Shown: positions 27,532-37,495, counted from the stretch's first letter. The stretch is 64,000 nucleotides of DNA from Mangrovimonas sp. TPBH4 (GCF_001280505.1 NZ_LBIO01000039.1:120326-184325); one strand, 5' to 3'. Translations and numbers: made by a program. Notes: generated by a model from the sequence alone, not told the origin.

Positions 27532-29682
27532 CTAAAGATTATCCAATTGGTTGGATTTGCCATCATCACTAATGGTCCAGAAAAAACCAATAAAAAAGAA
27601 CTGATCTGCCCCTGGCAGTAGAGCACGCCTATTGTAATGTCCATTCGCATCTGGCGTATTGGCATATTGGTAACCGTTTACATTTTTAATGCCCAGAACA
27701 TTATTTACTGATAGATACAGGATTTTTTGCGGACTTATTAAATAGGCCCAATTCACACTTAAACTATTGTAACTTTTAGTTCGGGCTGCCATGAATTTGG
27801 TTTGATTTGGATTGTCATAAGGCCTTCCTGAAGCAAAGGTATAACTCAATCCCAACTGACTTTTCCAATCCTCAATCCAATATTTCCCTACTACAGAAAG
27901 GTTATGGGCATTGGCATAATTAGGTGTGGCTGCCTCTGGAAAATTCAAATATTTTCGCTTGGTATCCAAATAGGAATAGCTCAACCAATAATCCACATTT
28001 TTAAGGCTTTTGTTATCACGCCAAAATACATCCACGCCTTGGGCAAAGCCATCTCCATCGGTTCCAAAATCACTGTCAAAAGTGGGCTGTTGGCCATCAT
28101 AGGTCAGTAAGTTGTTATAATCCTTTCTATAAGCTTCGGCTCTAAAAATCTTGCCATCCTTTACATACTGATAGTTTAAAATATAATGGGACGTATGTGC
28201 AGCCTCCAAGGTCTGATTAAACTTTAAATAATCGTTGGAAGGCGTTTGATAGAATTGCCCATAGGCTAGAGAAAGCTGGCCATTTTTTGAGGTTTTGAAA
28301 GCCAAGGACATTCTTGGAGCCACTTCCATACTTTGAAACAAATGATGGTAATCGGCCCTGACTCCAGCCTTTAAAGCCAATTGCTTACTGAAAATAATGT
28401 CTGCTTCAGTATAGGCTGCCGAAATGCTGTTACTAAATCCATAACTCACTGCCAGTGCATCTTCCTTAAAGTCTTCATCAAAATTCGTTACAAAAGTTTC
28501 ACCTCCGAAACTTAACTTCAATCTATTGCTGAAATGCTTTTTCAGTTTCAACTTAAAATGTGCCGATTGCTCTCGATTGTCAATTTTGCTTTCCATAAGC
28601 TCAATCTCATTTTTACCCAAGGTATAGCTCACCCCCGAATGTACAGACCATCCGTTTCCCAAAGTTCCTTGATAAGACAGATTGGTATACCAATTTCTAT
28701 TTTTTAAATGTACATACACCCCTTCCTCATAATTGATGTCCTCTTGGGTCAAGGCAAAACTCCCGGTATCAAAGGCGGTGTAAAATTTCAACAGACCACT
28801 ATCAAACTGCTGTCTAAATACGGCTTCACCCTGCGCGCCTCTAAAAGGGGTGTCCCAATCGTTCCTATCAGGAAAAATTGCTGCATAGGGCGCTAGGTTG
28901 ATATAACTGGCATTCACACTTAGGGATCGACGTTTCCATTTTTCGGTATGCCCCAAAGCACCTCCAACCGTCATCACACCAATATCTGTTTTCTCTTGGT
29001 CGGGTTCATCAATGGTATTCAGCAACAAAACACTAGACAAGGCTTGTCCATATTCTGCCGAATAGCCTCCTGTGGAAAAGGTAATCCCATCAAACAAAAA
29101 TGGAGAATAACGCCCCCTGGATGGGGTATTGTTGGTACTGGGTGTATAAGGTGTAAATACCCTAATGCCATCAATAAAAATTTGGGTTTCATCGGCACTC
29201 CCGCCTCTTACAAACAAACGCCCATCTTCTGCCACCGTAGAAGTTCCCGGTAAGGTTTGCAACGCACCAACAAAATCACCCAAGGCACTTGCCGTAGTCA
29301 CCACATCCAAGGGTTTTAAAACTGACACCTTGGAATTATCACCTGCCTCAAAAGTTCCCGCAGAAATCACCACCACATCCAAAGCATTCACCGCTTCCCG
29401 CAATACCACTTTCAGGTTTTGCAAGTCTGTGACGGCTTTAGTGACATCTTGGGTTTCGTAAGACACATAGGATACAATCAAATGCACCTGCCCAACTTCA
29501 AGCGTCTCAAATTCAAAATGCCCCTCTTCATTACTCGTGGCACCATCATAGGTGCCATCAATATAAATGTTGGCCCCTACAACGGGAAGTCCTTTGGAGT
29601 CCACAACTGTTCCCGAAATAAGGTGTTGTGAAAACAGATTACCTGCTACCAGCATTGCCAATAAATAGAGAAGTGATTTCAT
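27532..29682 (-). CDS. TonB-dependent receptor with N-terminal carboxypeptidase-regulatory-like domain
   Basis: About 716 residues from the ATG at 29682, chosen because it gives a proper signal peptide (MKSLLYLLAMLVAGNLFSQ); the open frame extends ten codons further to 29712. After the signal there is a CarboxypepD_reg-like domain (ISGTVVDSKGLPVVGANIYIDGT), then a plug (A-L-G-D-F-V-G-A-L-Q-T-L-P-G...R-L-F-V-R-G-G) and a 22-strand barrel. No susD gene is adjacent, so it is not a SusC-type pair. The ligand is unknown; siderophore or metal-type uptake is possible. Confidence 0.9.
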   Translation of the reverse strand: MKSLLYLLAMLVAGNLFSQHLISGTVVDSKGLPVVGANIYIDGTYDGATSNEEGHFEFETLEVGQVHLIVSYVSYETQDVTKAVTDLQNLKVVLREAVNALDVVVISAGTFEAGDNSKVSVLKPLDVVTTASALGDFVGALQTLPGTSTVAEDGRLFVRGGSADETQIFIDGIRVFTPYTPSTNNTPSRGRYSPFLFDGITFSTGGYSAEYGQALSSVLLLNTIDEPDQEKTDIGVMTVGGALGHTEKWKRRSLSVNASYINLAPYAAIFPDRNDWDTPFRGAQGEAVFRQQFDSGLLKFYTAFDTGSFALTQEDINYEEGVYVHLKNRNWYTNLSYQGTLGNGWSVHSGVSYTLGKNEIELMESKIDNREQSAHFKLKLKKHFSNRLKLSFGGETFVTNFDEDFKEDALAVSYGFSNSISAAYTEADIIFSKQLALKAGVRADYHHLFQSMEVAPRMSLAFKTSKNGQLSLAYGQFYQTPSNDYLKFNQTLEAAHTSHYILNYQYVKDGKIFRAEAYRKDYNNLLTYDGQQPTFDSDFGTDGDGFAQGVDVFWRDNKSLKNVDYWLSYSYLDTKRKYLNFPEAATPNYANAHNLSVVGKYWIEDWKSQLGLSYTFASGRPYDNPNQTKFMAARTKSYNSLSVNWAYLISPQKILYLSVNNVLGIKNVNGYQYANTPDANGHYNRRALLPGADQFFFIGFFWTISDDGKSNQLDNL

Positions 29683-29780
29683 TATAGGTTCGTTTATTGG
29701 TACAAATATCATGAGTGGACAATCCCTTAAAAATTCAAACCCACTGAGTTGTTAGTTTTTAAGGATGAATTGTGCCTCCC

Positions 29781-29810
29781 CTTGTTATTTCCAAAAAGTG
29801 AGTATCTTTA
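29781..29810 (+). promoter_or_regulatory. Candidate promoter of the DUF1684 gene
   Basis: TTG at 29782-29784 and TATCTTTA at 29803-29810, 18 bp apart, resemble the Bacteroidota -33/-7 elements (TTTG, TAnnTTTG; one mismatch in the last base). The start codon follows at 29845. Confidence 0.35.
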
Positions 29811-29844
29811 ATTTTCATATTTTTCAAATCTAAAATCTCAATTC

Positions 29845-30723
29845 ATGCGAATCCTACTCTTCCTTTTATGTGCTGCTTTAATGTCTTGTGGACATACGTC
29901 CTCAGAAAAGAAAATTGACCAAACCTATAAAGAAGAGATTGCTGAATTTTGGACGTCAAAAAATAAGGTGAGAAAGGACAACTATCTACAGTTATCTGGC
30001 TTGTTGAAACTCACAGACAGTAGTACTGTTTTTGGTCTGAATGCCAGCAACAAACCTTCCACAACAAAAGAAGACCTACAAACCATTTTGGGAAATTATA
30101 CCCAACAAGGTGATAGCCTTATATTCATTCCTGCTGAAAATAAAATTATTTTGGTAGAAGCTGATACCATATCAGCTAGACTCCCTATGGTTTTTGATAG
30201 CTACGGAAGCTCACAAATGCTACATCAAGAGCATATGAAATGGCAAATTATTACCAGAGGGGAAAACCGCTATATTAGGGTTTGGGATGCAAAAAATCCG
30301 GCCATAGATGCTTTTAAAGGCTTTGAAACATTTCCTTTGAACCCGGATTTTATCTTGGAAGGCCAATTCACCTATTACGACCAAACACAAACTAAAGACG
30401 TAGAATCCAAATTGGGCTATATGCATGCCACAGATTTTACAGGTTTTGTAAGTTTTGAGTTTGAAGGTAAAGCATACAAACTCGACACCGAAGCCGATGG
30501 TTTTATCATGCTTAGTGATGCTACCTCCGGAGGCACCACTTATGGTGGCGGACGCTACTTCGTCTTGAAAATACCAAATACCAACGGGCCGGTTACCATA
30601 GATTTCAATAGATTGTATAATCCGCCTTGTGCCTATTGTGCCTTTACAACCTGCTTGTTACCGCCAAGTCAAAACCAATTACCATTTGAAATTTTGGCAG
30701 GAGAAACCACTAAGAGATTATAA
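29845..30723 (+). CDS. DUF1684 family lipoprotein
   Basis: 292 residues with a lipoprotein signal ending LMS-C (Cys at about 15). The mature part matches DUF1684: the N-terminal W...K...L...G-L-L-K-L block, and the C-terminal G-G-R-Y-F..DFNRLYNPPCAYC..T-C-L-L-P-P-S-Q-N block, which is very characteristic. The conserved N-P-P-C-A-Y-C segment may bind a metal or cofactor, but the function is unknown. It precedes the PrcB-like lipoprotein by 10 bp. Confidence 0.88.
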   Translation: MRILLFLLCAALMSCGHTSSEKKIDQTYKEEIAEFWTSKNKVRKDNYLQLSGLLKLTDSSTVFGLNASNKPSTTKEDLQTILGNYTQQGDSLIFIPAENKIILVEADTISARLPMVFDSYGSSQMLHQEHMKWQIITRGENRYIRVWDAKNPAIDAFKGFETFPLNPDFILEGQFTYYDQTQTKDVESKLGYMHATDFTGFVSFEFEGKAYKLDTEADGFIMLSDATSGGTTYGGGRYFVLKIPNTNGPVTIDFNRLYNPPCAYCAFTTCLLPPSQNQLPFEILAGETTKRL

Positions 30724-30733
30724 ACATCATCCT

Positions 30734-31189
30734 ATGAAAAAGACAATCTTCCTAATATGTACCGTAGTCTTTACCTTGATAAACTGCGGTTCAAAACCCA
30801 ATAAAACGCCCCAAAACATGGAACCTTTTATAATTGCTGAAGGCAACCTTTACGGAAATGGAGACGAAGGCATTCCCAAACAACAGCTCATTATTGAAAC
30901 CGAAGCAGAATGGCATGCTCTAAAAGAACAAATGGATCGTGTAAATCACGTATCGGAGCAATTCACGCTTAAGGATATTAATTTTAAGACCTATCAAGTC
31001 ATTGCGGTGTTTGAAAATGTGAAAACTACAGGAGGGTACCATATCAACATCGATTTGGAAACTACAAAAACCCAACGCACCGTTACCGTAACCACTAAAG
31101 CTCCAGAAGGAATGGCTACAACGGTTATGACCCAACCCTTTAAAATCATGGCCATTCCAAGAATGGAAACACCCATAATATTTCAATAA
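30734..31189 (+). CDS. PrcB-like lipoprotein
   Basis: 151 residues from ATG 30734, which gives a lipoprotein signal (MKKTIFLICTVVFTLIN-C); upstream in-frame Met codons overlap the DUF1684 gene and are ignored. The domain matches the PrcB C-terminal family: a W-x-x-L strand, Y-Q-V-I-A-V-F, T-T-G-G-Y-H-I-N-I, and P-F-K-I-M-A-I-P. In Treponema PrcB is part of a protease complex; here no protease is adjacent and the role is open. Confidence 0.75.
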   Translation: MKKTIFLICTVVFTLINCGSKPNKTPQNMEPFIIAEGNLYGNGDEGIPKQQLIIETEAEWHALKEQMDRVNHVSEQFTLKDINFKTYQVIAVFENVKTTGGYHINIDLETTKTQRTVTVTTKAPEGMATTVMTQPFKIMAIPRMETPIIFQ

Positions 31190-31190
31190 A

Positions 31191-31218
31191 AAAAGCACCT
31201 CAATGAGGTGCTTCCTTT
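31191..31218. terminator. Bidirectional intrinsic terminator
   Basis: AAGCACCT-CAATG-AGGTGCTT hairpin (31193-31213) with A-run on the left and T-rich run on the right, between the convergent PrcB-like and peptidyl-prolyl isomerase genes. Confidence 0.85.
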
Positions 31219-31238
31219 TAATATATAAAATTGGATGA

Positions 31239-32171
31239 TTACTTTACATCCATCAATTCTACGTCGAATACCAAAGTAGCATCACCAGGAATCACACCTC
31301 CAGCACCACGACTCCCATACCCTAAATCACTAGGGATTACAAATCGTGCCTTGTCTCCTACTTGCAACAGACCGATACCTTCATCCCATCCAGCAATCAC
31401 CTGACCAACACCTACGGTAAATTCCAATGGTTGGTTGCGCTTATAGGAAGAATCGAATACAGTCCCATCGGCCAATTGACCTTTGTAATGCACCGCTACG
31501 GTTTTTCCTTTTTCAGCTTTTGTACCGGCTCCTTTTTGAATGATTTGGTAACGCAAACCGCTAGCAGTTTCTTCAAACCCAGCAGCCAATTTATCCAACT
31601 CAGCTCTTTTGGCTTCACGCTCGGCAGCAATACGCTCTTCACGAGCACCTTCAAAAGTTCTAAAAGCTTCAATAGCATTAAAGTTTTCAGCAGCCTCACC
31701 TACACGGATAATTTCAACGGCATCCATAACATCACCTTGAGCAATAGCATATACCACATCCTGACCTTCAACCACTTTTCCAAATACGGTGTGCATATTG
31801 TCCAACCAAGGAGTCTCTACATGCGTGATAAAAAACTGGCTACCATTGGTTCCAGGACCGGCATTGGCCATAGACAATACACCAGGACCATCGTGCTTCA
31901 AGTCTGGGTGGAATTCATCGTCAAATTTATATCCTGGATTTCCAGTTCCAGTTCCTTGAGGACATCCTCCTTGAATCATAAAGTCTGGAATTACCCTGTG
32001 GAATTTTAGACCATTATAATAAGGATTCCCTTGTGGCTTTGCCGAATTTTCCAAATTTCCTTCTGCCAAGGCTACAAAGTTTCCTACCGTTCCCGGTACT
32101 TTTTCAAATTCTAAAGCAACCAATATGTCGCCTTTGCTTGTATTAAATTTTGCGTATAAACCGTCTTGCAT
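31239..32171 (-). CDS. Cyclophilin-FKBP fusion peptidyl-prolyl isomerase
   Basis: 310 residues with two isomerase domains. Residues 1 to about 155 are cyclophilin ([31 protein letters not shown]). After a charged helix (about 170-200) the C-terminal ~105 residues are FKBP ([31 protein letters not shown]). There is no signal peptide, so it should be cytosolic. Such two-domain proteins occur in Bacteroidota and spirochaetes. It stands as a single-gene unit. Confidence 0.93.
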   Translation of the reverse strand: MQDGLYAKFNTSKGDILVALEFEKVPGTVGNFVALAEGNLENSAKPQGNPYYNGLKFHRVIPDFMIQGGCPQGTGTGNPGYKFDDEFHPDLKHDGPGVLSMANAGPGTNGSQFFITHVETPWLDNMHTVFGKVVEGQDVVYAIAQGDVMDAVEIIRVGEAAENFNAIEAFRTFEGAREERIAAEREAKRAELDKLAAGFEETASGLRYQIIQKGAGTKAEKGKTVAVHYKGQLADGTVFDSSYKRNQPLEFTVGVGQVIAGWDEGIGLLQVGDKARFVIPSDLGYGSRGAGGVIPGDATLVFDVELMDVK

Positions 32172-32303
32172 TGTCTTTGTATTTTATTTCGATGCGCAAA
32201 GATACTAAACTATGGTTGAAGCAGAAAGCTTCCCTTAAGAAGATGCAATAACCAAAAGATAAAATCACTTAAGAAAAACAGTCATCATTTATCTCCAATA
32301 CAG

Positions 32304-32335
32304 TTTGGATAGGCTTGACCTAAAACCTAGATTTG
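32304..32335 (+). promoter_or_regulatory. Candidate promoter with -33/-7 elements
   Basis: TTTG at 32304-32307 and an exact TAnnTTTG match (TAGATTTG, 32328-32335) are 20 bp apart. They place a transcript start near 32341, just before the ATG at 32357. Confidence 0.5.
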
Positions 32336-32356
32336 CACTTTCTCTAACAAACACTT

Positions 32357-32812
32357 ATGAAATTTTCACTTACCAAACTAAAAGCGGCCTTTGGAGATCC
32401 CAGAGCCATGGAAAAATTACATGTAGACTCCTATACAGAAAGCATTATTAACGATATTAAGGATGAGCCTTTTGCAGTTGGCGCAGAGAATGTTTGCTAC
32501 GCGGGTTTCAATGAATTGGGAGGCTACCATTTTTTACAGACCATTATCGTTGGTAGCTTTCATATCAAAACCATTAAAGGAGCTCGATTGACCATAAATG
32601 GCAAAGATTTCAAAATGGTGATGACTTCCGATATGGAAGAATTGGAATCTGAACATTCCAACGTTTCCAACCGAAGCATCACACGCATCGATTTTGCCAT
32701 TGAAAAGGAAGACATGGCTAAATTTAAAAAATCCCGTATCCAAAGTTTGTTGTTGGAAGCCAAAAAACACCGCATTGCTTTTGATATCTATAAACCTTCA
32801 AAAGAAGCTTAA
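32357..32812 (+). CDS. Conserved hypothetical protein
   Basis: A 151-residue soluble protein without signal peptide or membrane segment. It has a predicted beta-rich middle (HFLQTIIVGSFHIKTIKGARLTI) flanked by charged helices. A good promoter upstream and a terminator downstream support a real single-gene unit. I recall similar proteins in Flavobacteriaceae but no assigned function, and I see no catalytic motif. Confidence 0.7.
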   Translation: MKFSLTKLKAAFGDPRAMEKLHVDSYTESIINDIKDEPFAVGAENVCYAGFNELGGYHFLQTIIVGSFHIKTIKGARLTINGKDFKMVMTSDMEELESEHSNVSNRSITRIDFAIEKEDMAKFKKSRIQSLLLEAKKHRIAFDIYKPSKEA

Positions 32813-32821
32813 TTATATGTT

Positions 32822-32917
32822 GGCATTGACTGCCTCGAATCTACGATTTCAAAAGGGGGTGAAACGAATGAAGGAACCGTTTCACCTGTAATAAGATTCC
32901 TCCTTTGTCGGAATGAC
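32822..32917. repeat. Dispersed palindromic repeat
   Basis: Arms of the form CATTGACTGCCTCGAATC (left) and GATTCCTCCTTTGTCGGAATGAC (right, ending about 32917) flank a GGTGAAACG...CGTTTCACC inverted repeat (32858-32886). A related copy lies at 38289-38373. The outer arms resemble those of the array at 58.7-59.9 kb (GATT...AATGAC) but are a different subfamily. Confidence 0.55.
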
Positions 32918-32932
32918 AGAAGCCCAACAAAA

Positions 32933-32953
32933 AAGGGAGCCGTTGGCTCCCTT
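32933..32953. terminator. Bidirectional intrinsic terminator
   Basis: AAGGGAGCC-GTT-GGCTCCCTT is a perfect 9-bp stem between the hypothetical gene and the convergent recQ. Confidence 0.8.
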
Positions 32954-32996
32954 CACTATTTACTTTTTACTGTTTACTGTGAATAGGTAACACTAA

Positions 32997-35198
32997 TTAA
33001 TTCGCCACCTCACTGATAAACTTGATACGATACAGGCGCAATTCCTCATCATCATAATCTCCATCAAACTCTTCGATGGCATCAGAAATTTTATCGGTTT
33101 CAGAATCCATAAAGTACTCATGGATTTCTTCCTGTTGGTCTTCATCCAAGATTTCATCGATCCAATAATCGATATTCAATTTGGTTCCCGAGTACACAAT
33201 GGCCTCCATCTCCTTAATAAACTCTTCCATACTCATTCCTTTGGAAGCAGCAATATCATCCAATGGTAACTTTCTGTCAACATTTTGAATGATAAAGAGT
33301 TTTAAGGCCGAATTGGTTCCAGTACTTTTCACCACCATATCGTCCGGACGAATGATATCGTTTTCCTCTACATATCGGGCTATTAAGTCTATAAAGTCCT
33401 TTCCATATTTTTTAGCCTTTCCTTCCCCAACACCATGCACATAACTCAATTCTTCAAGGGTCATTGGGTATTTAAGGGCCATATCTTCCAGAGAAGGATC
33501 CTGAAAAATCACAAAAGGCGGTACGCCTAACTTTTTGGCATTGCGCTTCCGTAAATCCTTAAGCATCCCCATCAATTTGGCATCTGCAACAGCCCCTCCC
33601 GTCTTGGCAGCCGTTACTATACTATCATCGGTGGTTTCATCAAACACATGGTCTTCGGTCATCATAAAGGAGATAGGGTCATTTAAATAATCCTTCCCTT
33701 CTTTTGACAATCGCATTACCCCATAAGTTTCGATGTCTTTCTTTAGATATCCCGCCACCAATAACTGACGGATCAAGGCCATCCAATAACGTTTATCATG
33801 ATGGCTTCCAATTCCGAAGAAAGGCTGTTCATCAGTTTTATGGGAAGCAATCAAAGCGTTGGAACGACCTAACAATACTTGAACTAAATCCTTGGCCTTA
33901 TATTTTTCATTGGTCTTTTTAACAGTATCCAAAATGGTGACCACATCCTCTTGGGCTTCGTGCTGCTTCTTAGGATGTCTTACATTATCATCCATGTCTC
34001 CACCTTCACCGGTGGCATTATCGAACTCTTCCCCAAAATAATGAAGAATGAATTTACGACGCGACACCGAACTTTCTGCAAAAGCTACGACCTCTTGCAA
34101 AAGGGCATGCCCTATTTCCTGTTCGGCTACCGGCTTCCCGGCCATAAACTTCTCTAACTTCTCAATATCCTTATAGGCATAAAACGCCAAACAATGACCT
34201 TCACCCCCATCACGTCCCGCTCTACCAGTTTCTTGATAGTAACTTTCAATACTTTTTGGCATGTCGTGGTGAATCACAAAACGCACATCAGGTTTGTCAA
34301 TCCCCATTCCAAAAGCAATGGTGGCCACTACCACATCCACATCTTCCATCAAAAACATGTCCTGATGCTTAACCCTTGTTTTTGGATCCAGTCCGGCATG
34401 ATAAGGCACGGCCTTAATACCATTCACCTGAAGCACTTGGGCCAATTCCTCCACACGTTTTCTACTCAAACAATATACAATCCCCGATTTCCCTTCATTC
34501 TGCTTGATAAATCGAATGATATCGGCATCTACCTGTTTGGTCTTAGGACGGACCTCATAGTATAAGTTAGGACGATTAAAGGAGGCCTTGAATAAATTGG
34601 CATCGGTGATGTCCAAACTCTTAAGAATGTCTTCCTGTACTTTTGGCGTGGCTGTAGCAGTCAAACCAATAATGGGAATATTTTCCCCAATACGTTTAAT
34701 GATGTGTCGCAGATTGCGATACTCTGGTCTAAAATCATGTCCCCACTCACTAATACAGTGGGCCTCATCTACCGCCATAAAGGAAATTGGTACCGATCGT
34801 AAAAACTCTACGGTTTCTTCCTTGGTCAACGACTCAGGCGCTACATATAATAATTTGGTAATGCCGCTAGTGATATCCGATTTTACGCGGCGAACTTCTG
34901 TTTTGTTAAGTGATGAATTCAGTACATGAGCGATGCCTTCATTGTCCGAAATCCCCCTAATAGCGTCAACCTGGTTCTTCATTAACGCAATTAATGGAGA
35001 TACGATAATGGCTGTTCCGTCCTTGATTAGGGCTGGAAGTTGATAGCATAACGACTTCCCGCCTCCGGTAGGCATGATCACAAACGTATTATGGCCATCA
35101 ACAATACTTTGAATTACAGGCTCTTGCAATCCCTTGAATTTTGAAAACCCAAAGTACTGCTTAAGTGCTGAATGCAAGTCAATTTCTTTGATACTCAT
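32997..35198 (-). CDS. recQ: ATP-dependent DNA helicase RecQ
   Basis: A 733-residue full-length RecQ. Walker A is T-G-G-G-K-S at 44-49; the DEAH box V-D-E-A-H-C-I-S-E-W-G-H-D-F-R-P-E-Y is near 138-155; motif VI contains Q-E-T-G-R-A-G-R-D-G. It continues with a zinc/winged-helix RQC region and an HRDC domain (L-R-K-R-N-A-K-K-L-G-V-P-P-F-V-I-F near 555). The C-terminal ~100 residues are acidic. It unwinds DNA during recombinational repair. In the upstream gap a TTTG-N19-TATCTTTA promoter reads toward it. Confidence 0.95.
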   Translation of the reverse strand: MSIKEIDLHSALKQYFGFSKFKGLQEPVIQSIVDGHNTFVIMPTGGGKSLCYQLPALIKDGTAIIVSPLIALMKNQVDAIRGISDNEGIAHVLNSSLNKTEVRRVKSDITSGITKLLYVAPESLTKEETVEFLRSVPISFMAVDEAHCISEWGHDFRPEYRNLRHIIKRIGENIPIIGLTATATPKVQEDILKSLDITDANLFKASFNRPNLYYEVRPKTKQVDADIIRFIKQNEGKSGIVYCLSRKRVEELAQVLQVNGIKAVPYHAGLDPKTRVKHQDMFLMEDVDVVVATIAFGMGIDKPDVRFVIHHDMPKSIESYYQETGRAGRDGGEGHCLAFYAYKDIEKLEKFMAGKPVAEQEIGHALLQEVVAFAESSVSRRKFILHYFGEEFDNATGEGGDMDDNVRHPKKQHEAQEDVVTILDTVKKTNEKYKAKDLVQVLLGRSNALIASHKTDEQPFFGIGSHHDKRYWMALIRQLLVAGYLKKDIETYGVMRLSKEGKDYLNDPISFMMTEDHVFDETTDDSIVTAAKTGGAVADAKLMGMLKDLRKRNAKKLGVPPFVIFQDPSLEDMALKYPMTLEELSYVHGVGEGKAKKYGKDFIDLIARYVEENDIIRPDDMVVKSTGTNSALKLFIIQNVDRKLPLDDIAASKGMSMEEFIKEMEAIVYSGTKLNIDYWIDEILDEDQQEEIHEYFMDSETDKISDAIEEFDGDYDDEELRLYRIKFISEVAN

Positions 35199-35236
35199 TA
35201 ATCCCTATTAGTATTTTATATACATTTGCATTTGAT

Positions 35237-35267
35237 TAAAGATATGAATTTCTTTAACCGCTTCAAA
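35237..35267 (-). promoter_or_regulatory. Candidate recQ promoter
   Basis: Read on the minus strand, TTTG (35264-35267), a 19-bp spacer and TATCTTTA (35237-35244) match the Bacteroidota -33/-7 arrangement with one mismatch. On the plus strand an exact TAnnTTTG match (TACATTTG, 35221-35228) may serve the divergent sugar-phosphate isomerase gene. Confidence 0.45.
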
Positions 35268-35285
35268 CCATAAAATTAATAAATT

Positions 35286-36251
35286 TTGAACATAAAAAGC
35301 GACATCCTCAAAACTGCGAAAAGAACCATTGATTTAGAGCGGGATGCCATAGACAACCTAGGAAAATTGCTTAACGACGATTTTGCCGATGCCGTGTCTT
35401 TAATATACAATTCCAAAGGCCGTGTCATCATTACCGGTATAGGAAAAAGTGCCATTATTGCCAATAAAATTGTAGCCACCCTTAACTCCACAGGAACACC
35501 TGCCGTATTTATGCATGCGGCCGATGCCATTCACGGAGACTTGGGACTGATTTTGGAGGACGATGTTGTGATTTGTATTTCCAAAAGCGGGAATACCCCA
35601 GAAATCAAGGTATTGGTCCCACTTATTAAGAACGCCAAAAACAAAATGATTGCCATAACTGGCAACGAAAACTCCTTTTTGGGGCAACAGGCCGATTATA
35701 TCTTGAATGCCTATGTGGAACATGAGGCTTGCCCAAACAATTTGGCGCCTACTACCAGTACCACAGCCCAGTTGGTTATCGGAGACGCTTTGGCCATTTG
35801 CCTGTTGGAACTAAGAGAGTTTACAAGCAGGGATTTTGCCAAATACCACCCAGGTGGAGCCTTAGGCAAACGCCTCTATTTAAGGGTCAACGACCTTTCC
35901 TCTTTAAACCAAAAACCTCAGGTAGCCCCAGATACTAACTTGAAAGAGGTCATCATTGAAATATCAGAAAAAATGTTGGGAGTTACCGCGGTTGTGGAAA
36001 ACGATACTATTATAGGCATCATTACGGATGGTGACTTAAGACGTATGCTTACCAAAAACGATTCCTTTATGCATCTTACCGCAAAAGACATCATGAGCAG
36101 TAATCCAAAGCGCATAAATGCCGAAGCTATGGCTGTAGATGCTATGGAACTCATGGAAGCCAATGGCATCTCACAATTATTGGTGGAAGAAAAAGGAAAG
36201 TATGCCGGCGTAGTACATTTACATGATCTGATTAAAGAAGGAATTATCTAA
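35286..36251 (+). CDS. kdsD: KpsF/GutQ-type arabinose-5-phosphate isomerase
   Basis: 321 residues starting at TTG 35286; no in-frame ATG lies nearby upstream. The SIS domain (about 35-170) has G-I-G-K-S-A and I-S-K-S-G-N-T-P-E; the H-P-G-G-A-L-G-K-R block follows. Two CBS domains fill about 205-321. It interconverts ribulose-5-P and arabinose-5-P for Kdo synthesis. The tatC start overlaps its stop by one base (TAATG), so it heads an operon with tatC and the AhpD-like gene. The specific gene name is inferred from family membership. Confidence 0.9.
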   Translation: MNIKSDILKTAKRTIDLERDAIDNLGKLLNDDFADAVSLIYNSKGRVIITGIGKSAIIANKIVATLNSTGTPAVFMHAADAIHGDLGLILEDDVVICISKSGNTPEIKVLVPLIKNAKNKMIAITGNENSFLGQQADYILNAYVEHEACPNNLAPTTSTTAQLVIGDALAICLLELREFTSRDFAKYHPGGALGKRLYLRVNDLSSLNQKPQVAPDTNLKEVIIEISEKMLGVTAVVENDTIIGIITDGDLRRMLTKNDSFMHLTAKDIMSSNPKRINAEAMAVDAMELMEANGISQLLVEEKGKYAGVVHLHDLIKEGII

Positions 36252-37072
36252 TGGCAAAAAAGAACGTAAACGAAATGTCCTTTTTGGATCACCTTGAAGA
36301 TCTAAGATGGCATTTAATAAGAATTACCTTGGCCATTCTATTGGGTGGAGTTGTGGCCTTTTTAATGAGCGATTTCATTTTTGACACCATCATTTTTGGC
36401 CCCAAAAAAATGAGTTTCCCTACCTACAAGTACCTTTGCCAAATCTCTCAATTTATAGGAATAGATACCACCTTTTGCGCTGATGAATTGCCATTCAGGA
36501 TACAAAACCGTACCATGGGTGGACAGTTTTCGGCCCACGTGTGGACCTCTATATATGCAGGTTTAATCATTGCATTTCCATATATAGTGTATCAATTATG
36601 GCACTTTATAAGCCCTGGCTTGCATCCCAACGAGCGCAAACATTCCCGTGGTTTTATTGTCATTACCTCATTACTATTCTTTTTAGGGGTGTTGTTTGGT
36701 TATTATGTGGTTACACCGCTATCCATTAATTTCTTGGGAACCTACAACGTAAGTGCCGAAATTTCCAATGAAATAGACGTCAGCTCCTACGTGGCTTTGG
36801 TTAGGTCCTCCTCCTTGGCCTCTGGTTTTGTATTTGAGCTGCCCATCATCATCTATTTTTTAACTAAAGTAGGTTTGGTAACCCCAAAATTCTTAAAAAA
36901 ATACCGCAAGTTTGCCTTGGTGTTGGTATTGATTCTCTCTGCCATTATTACACCTCCAGACATTGCCAGTCAAGTTATTGTGGCCATCCCAATTTTGCTC
37001 CTGTACCAAGTGAGTATCTATATTTCGGCATTAGTTATTAAAAAACAAAAACGACAAACATCTCATGGCTGA
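36251..37072 (+). CDS. tatC: Twin-arginine translocase subunit TatC
   Basis: A 273-residue polytopic membrane protein. The N-terminal motif M-S-F-L-D-H-L-E-D-L-R-W and the F-x-x-P-I-I-I-Y-F-L family block near 195-205 are clear. Six helices are expected. The insert after helix 1 (about 45-85) is longer than in E. coli, as is common in Bacteroidota. It forms the Tat receptor with TatB/A-type partners, which are not in the window. Confidence 0.95.
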   Translation: MAKKNVNEMSFLDHLEDLRWHLIRITLAILLGGVVAFLMSDFIFDTIIFGPKKMSFPTYKYLCQISQFIGIDTTFCADELPFRIQNRTMGGQFSAHVWTSIYAGLIIAFPYIVYQLWHFISPGLHPNERKHSRGFIVITSLLFFLGVLFGYYVVTPLSINFLGTYNVSAEISNEIDVSSYVALVRSSSLASGFVFELPIIIYFLTKVGLVTPKFLKKYRKFALVLVLILSAIITPPDIASQVIVAIPILLLYQVSIYISALVIKKQKRQTSHG

Positions 37073-37412
37073 TTTAGTAAACGAGTTCAATGACTACCGC
37101 AGTAGAATGAACGATAAGATCTTGGCCGACAACAACAAGATCATCAAACGCATCTTTAACCTAGACACCAATGCCTTTACGGAAGGCGCATTGGACGTGA
37201 AAACTAAAGAATTGTTGGGTTTGGTCGCCTCTGCAGTACTGCGCTGCGACGACTGTATCAAATACCATTTGCAGACAGCCTATAACGAAGGCCTAACCAA
37301 AGAAGAAGTGAGCGAAGCTTTGGGCATTGCCACTCTGGTGGGCGGCACCATTGTCATTCCGCATTTGCGTCGTGCCTACGAATTTTGGGAAGCCTTGGAA
37401 AATCAGGAATAA
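37065..37412 (+). CDS. Carboxymuconolactone decarboxylase (AhpD-like) family protein
   Basis: A 115-residue CMD-fold protein. The C-D-D-C-I-K-Y-H motif (about 65-72) is the AhpD-type CxxC-x2/3-H redox/proton-relay site. The preceding T-K-E-L-L-G-L-V-A-S-A-V and following E-E-V-S-E-A-L-G-I-A helices fit the family. It overlaps tatC by 8 bp and so is probably coupled. A peroxidase-reductant or general disulfide role is possible; no AhpC is adjacent. Confidence 0.88.
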   Translation: MADLVNEFNDYRSRMNDKILADNNKIIKRIFNLDTNAFTEGALDVKTKELLGLVASAVLRCDDCIKYHLQTAYNEGLTKEEVSEALGIATLVGGTIVIPHLRRAYEFWEALENQE

Positions 37413-37495
37413 CTACTAGTCCCACCTTGTTTTCAAGCAAATGATTACTAATTTTCGGCCTATGTTTCCGTGCCAAATAATAAAATTAAAAATTG

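Noticed and set aside
27532..29682. TonB receptor as SusC of a polysaccharide utilisation locus
   Set aside because: There is no SusD homologue or glycoside hydrolase adjacent, and the length (~716 residues) is shorter than usual SusC proteins.
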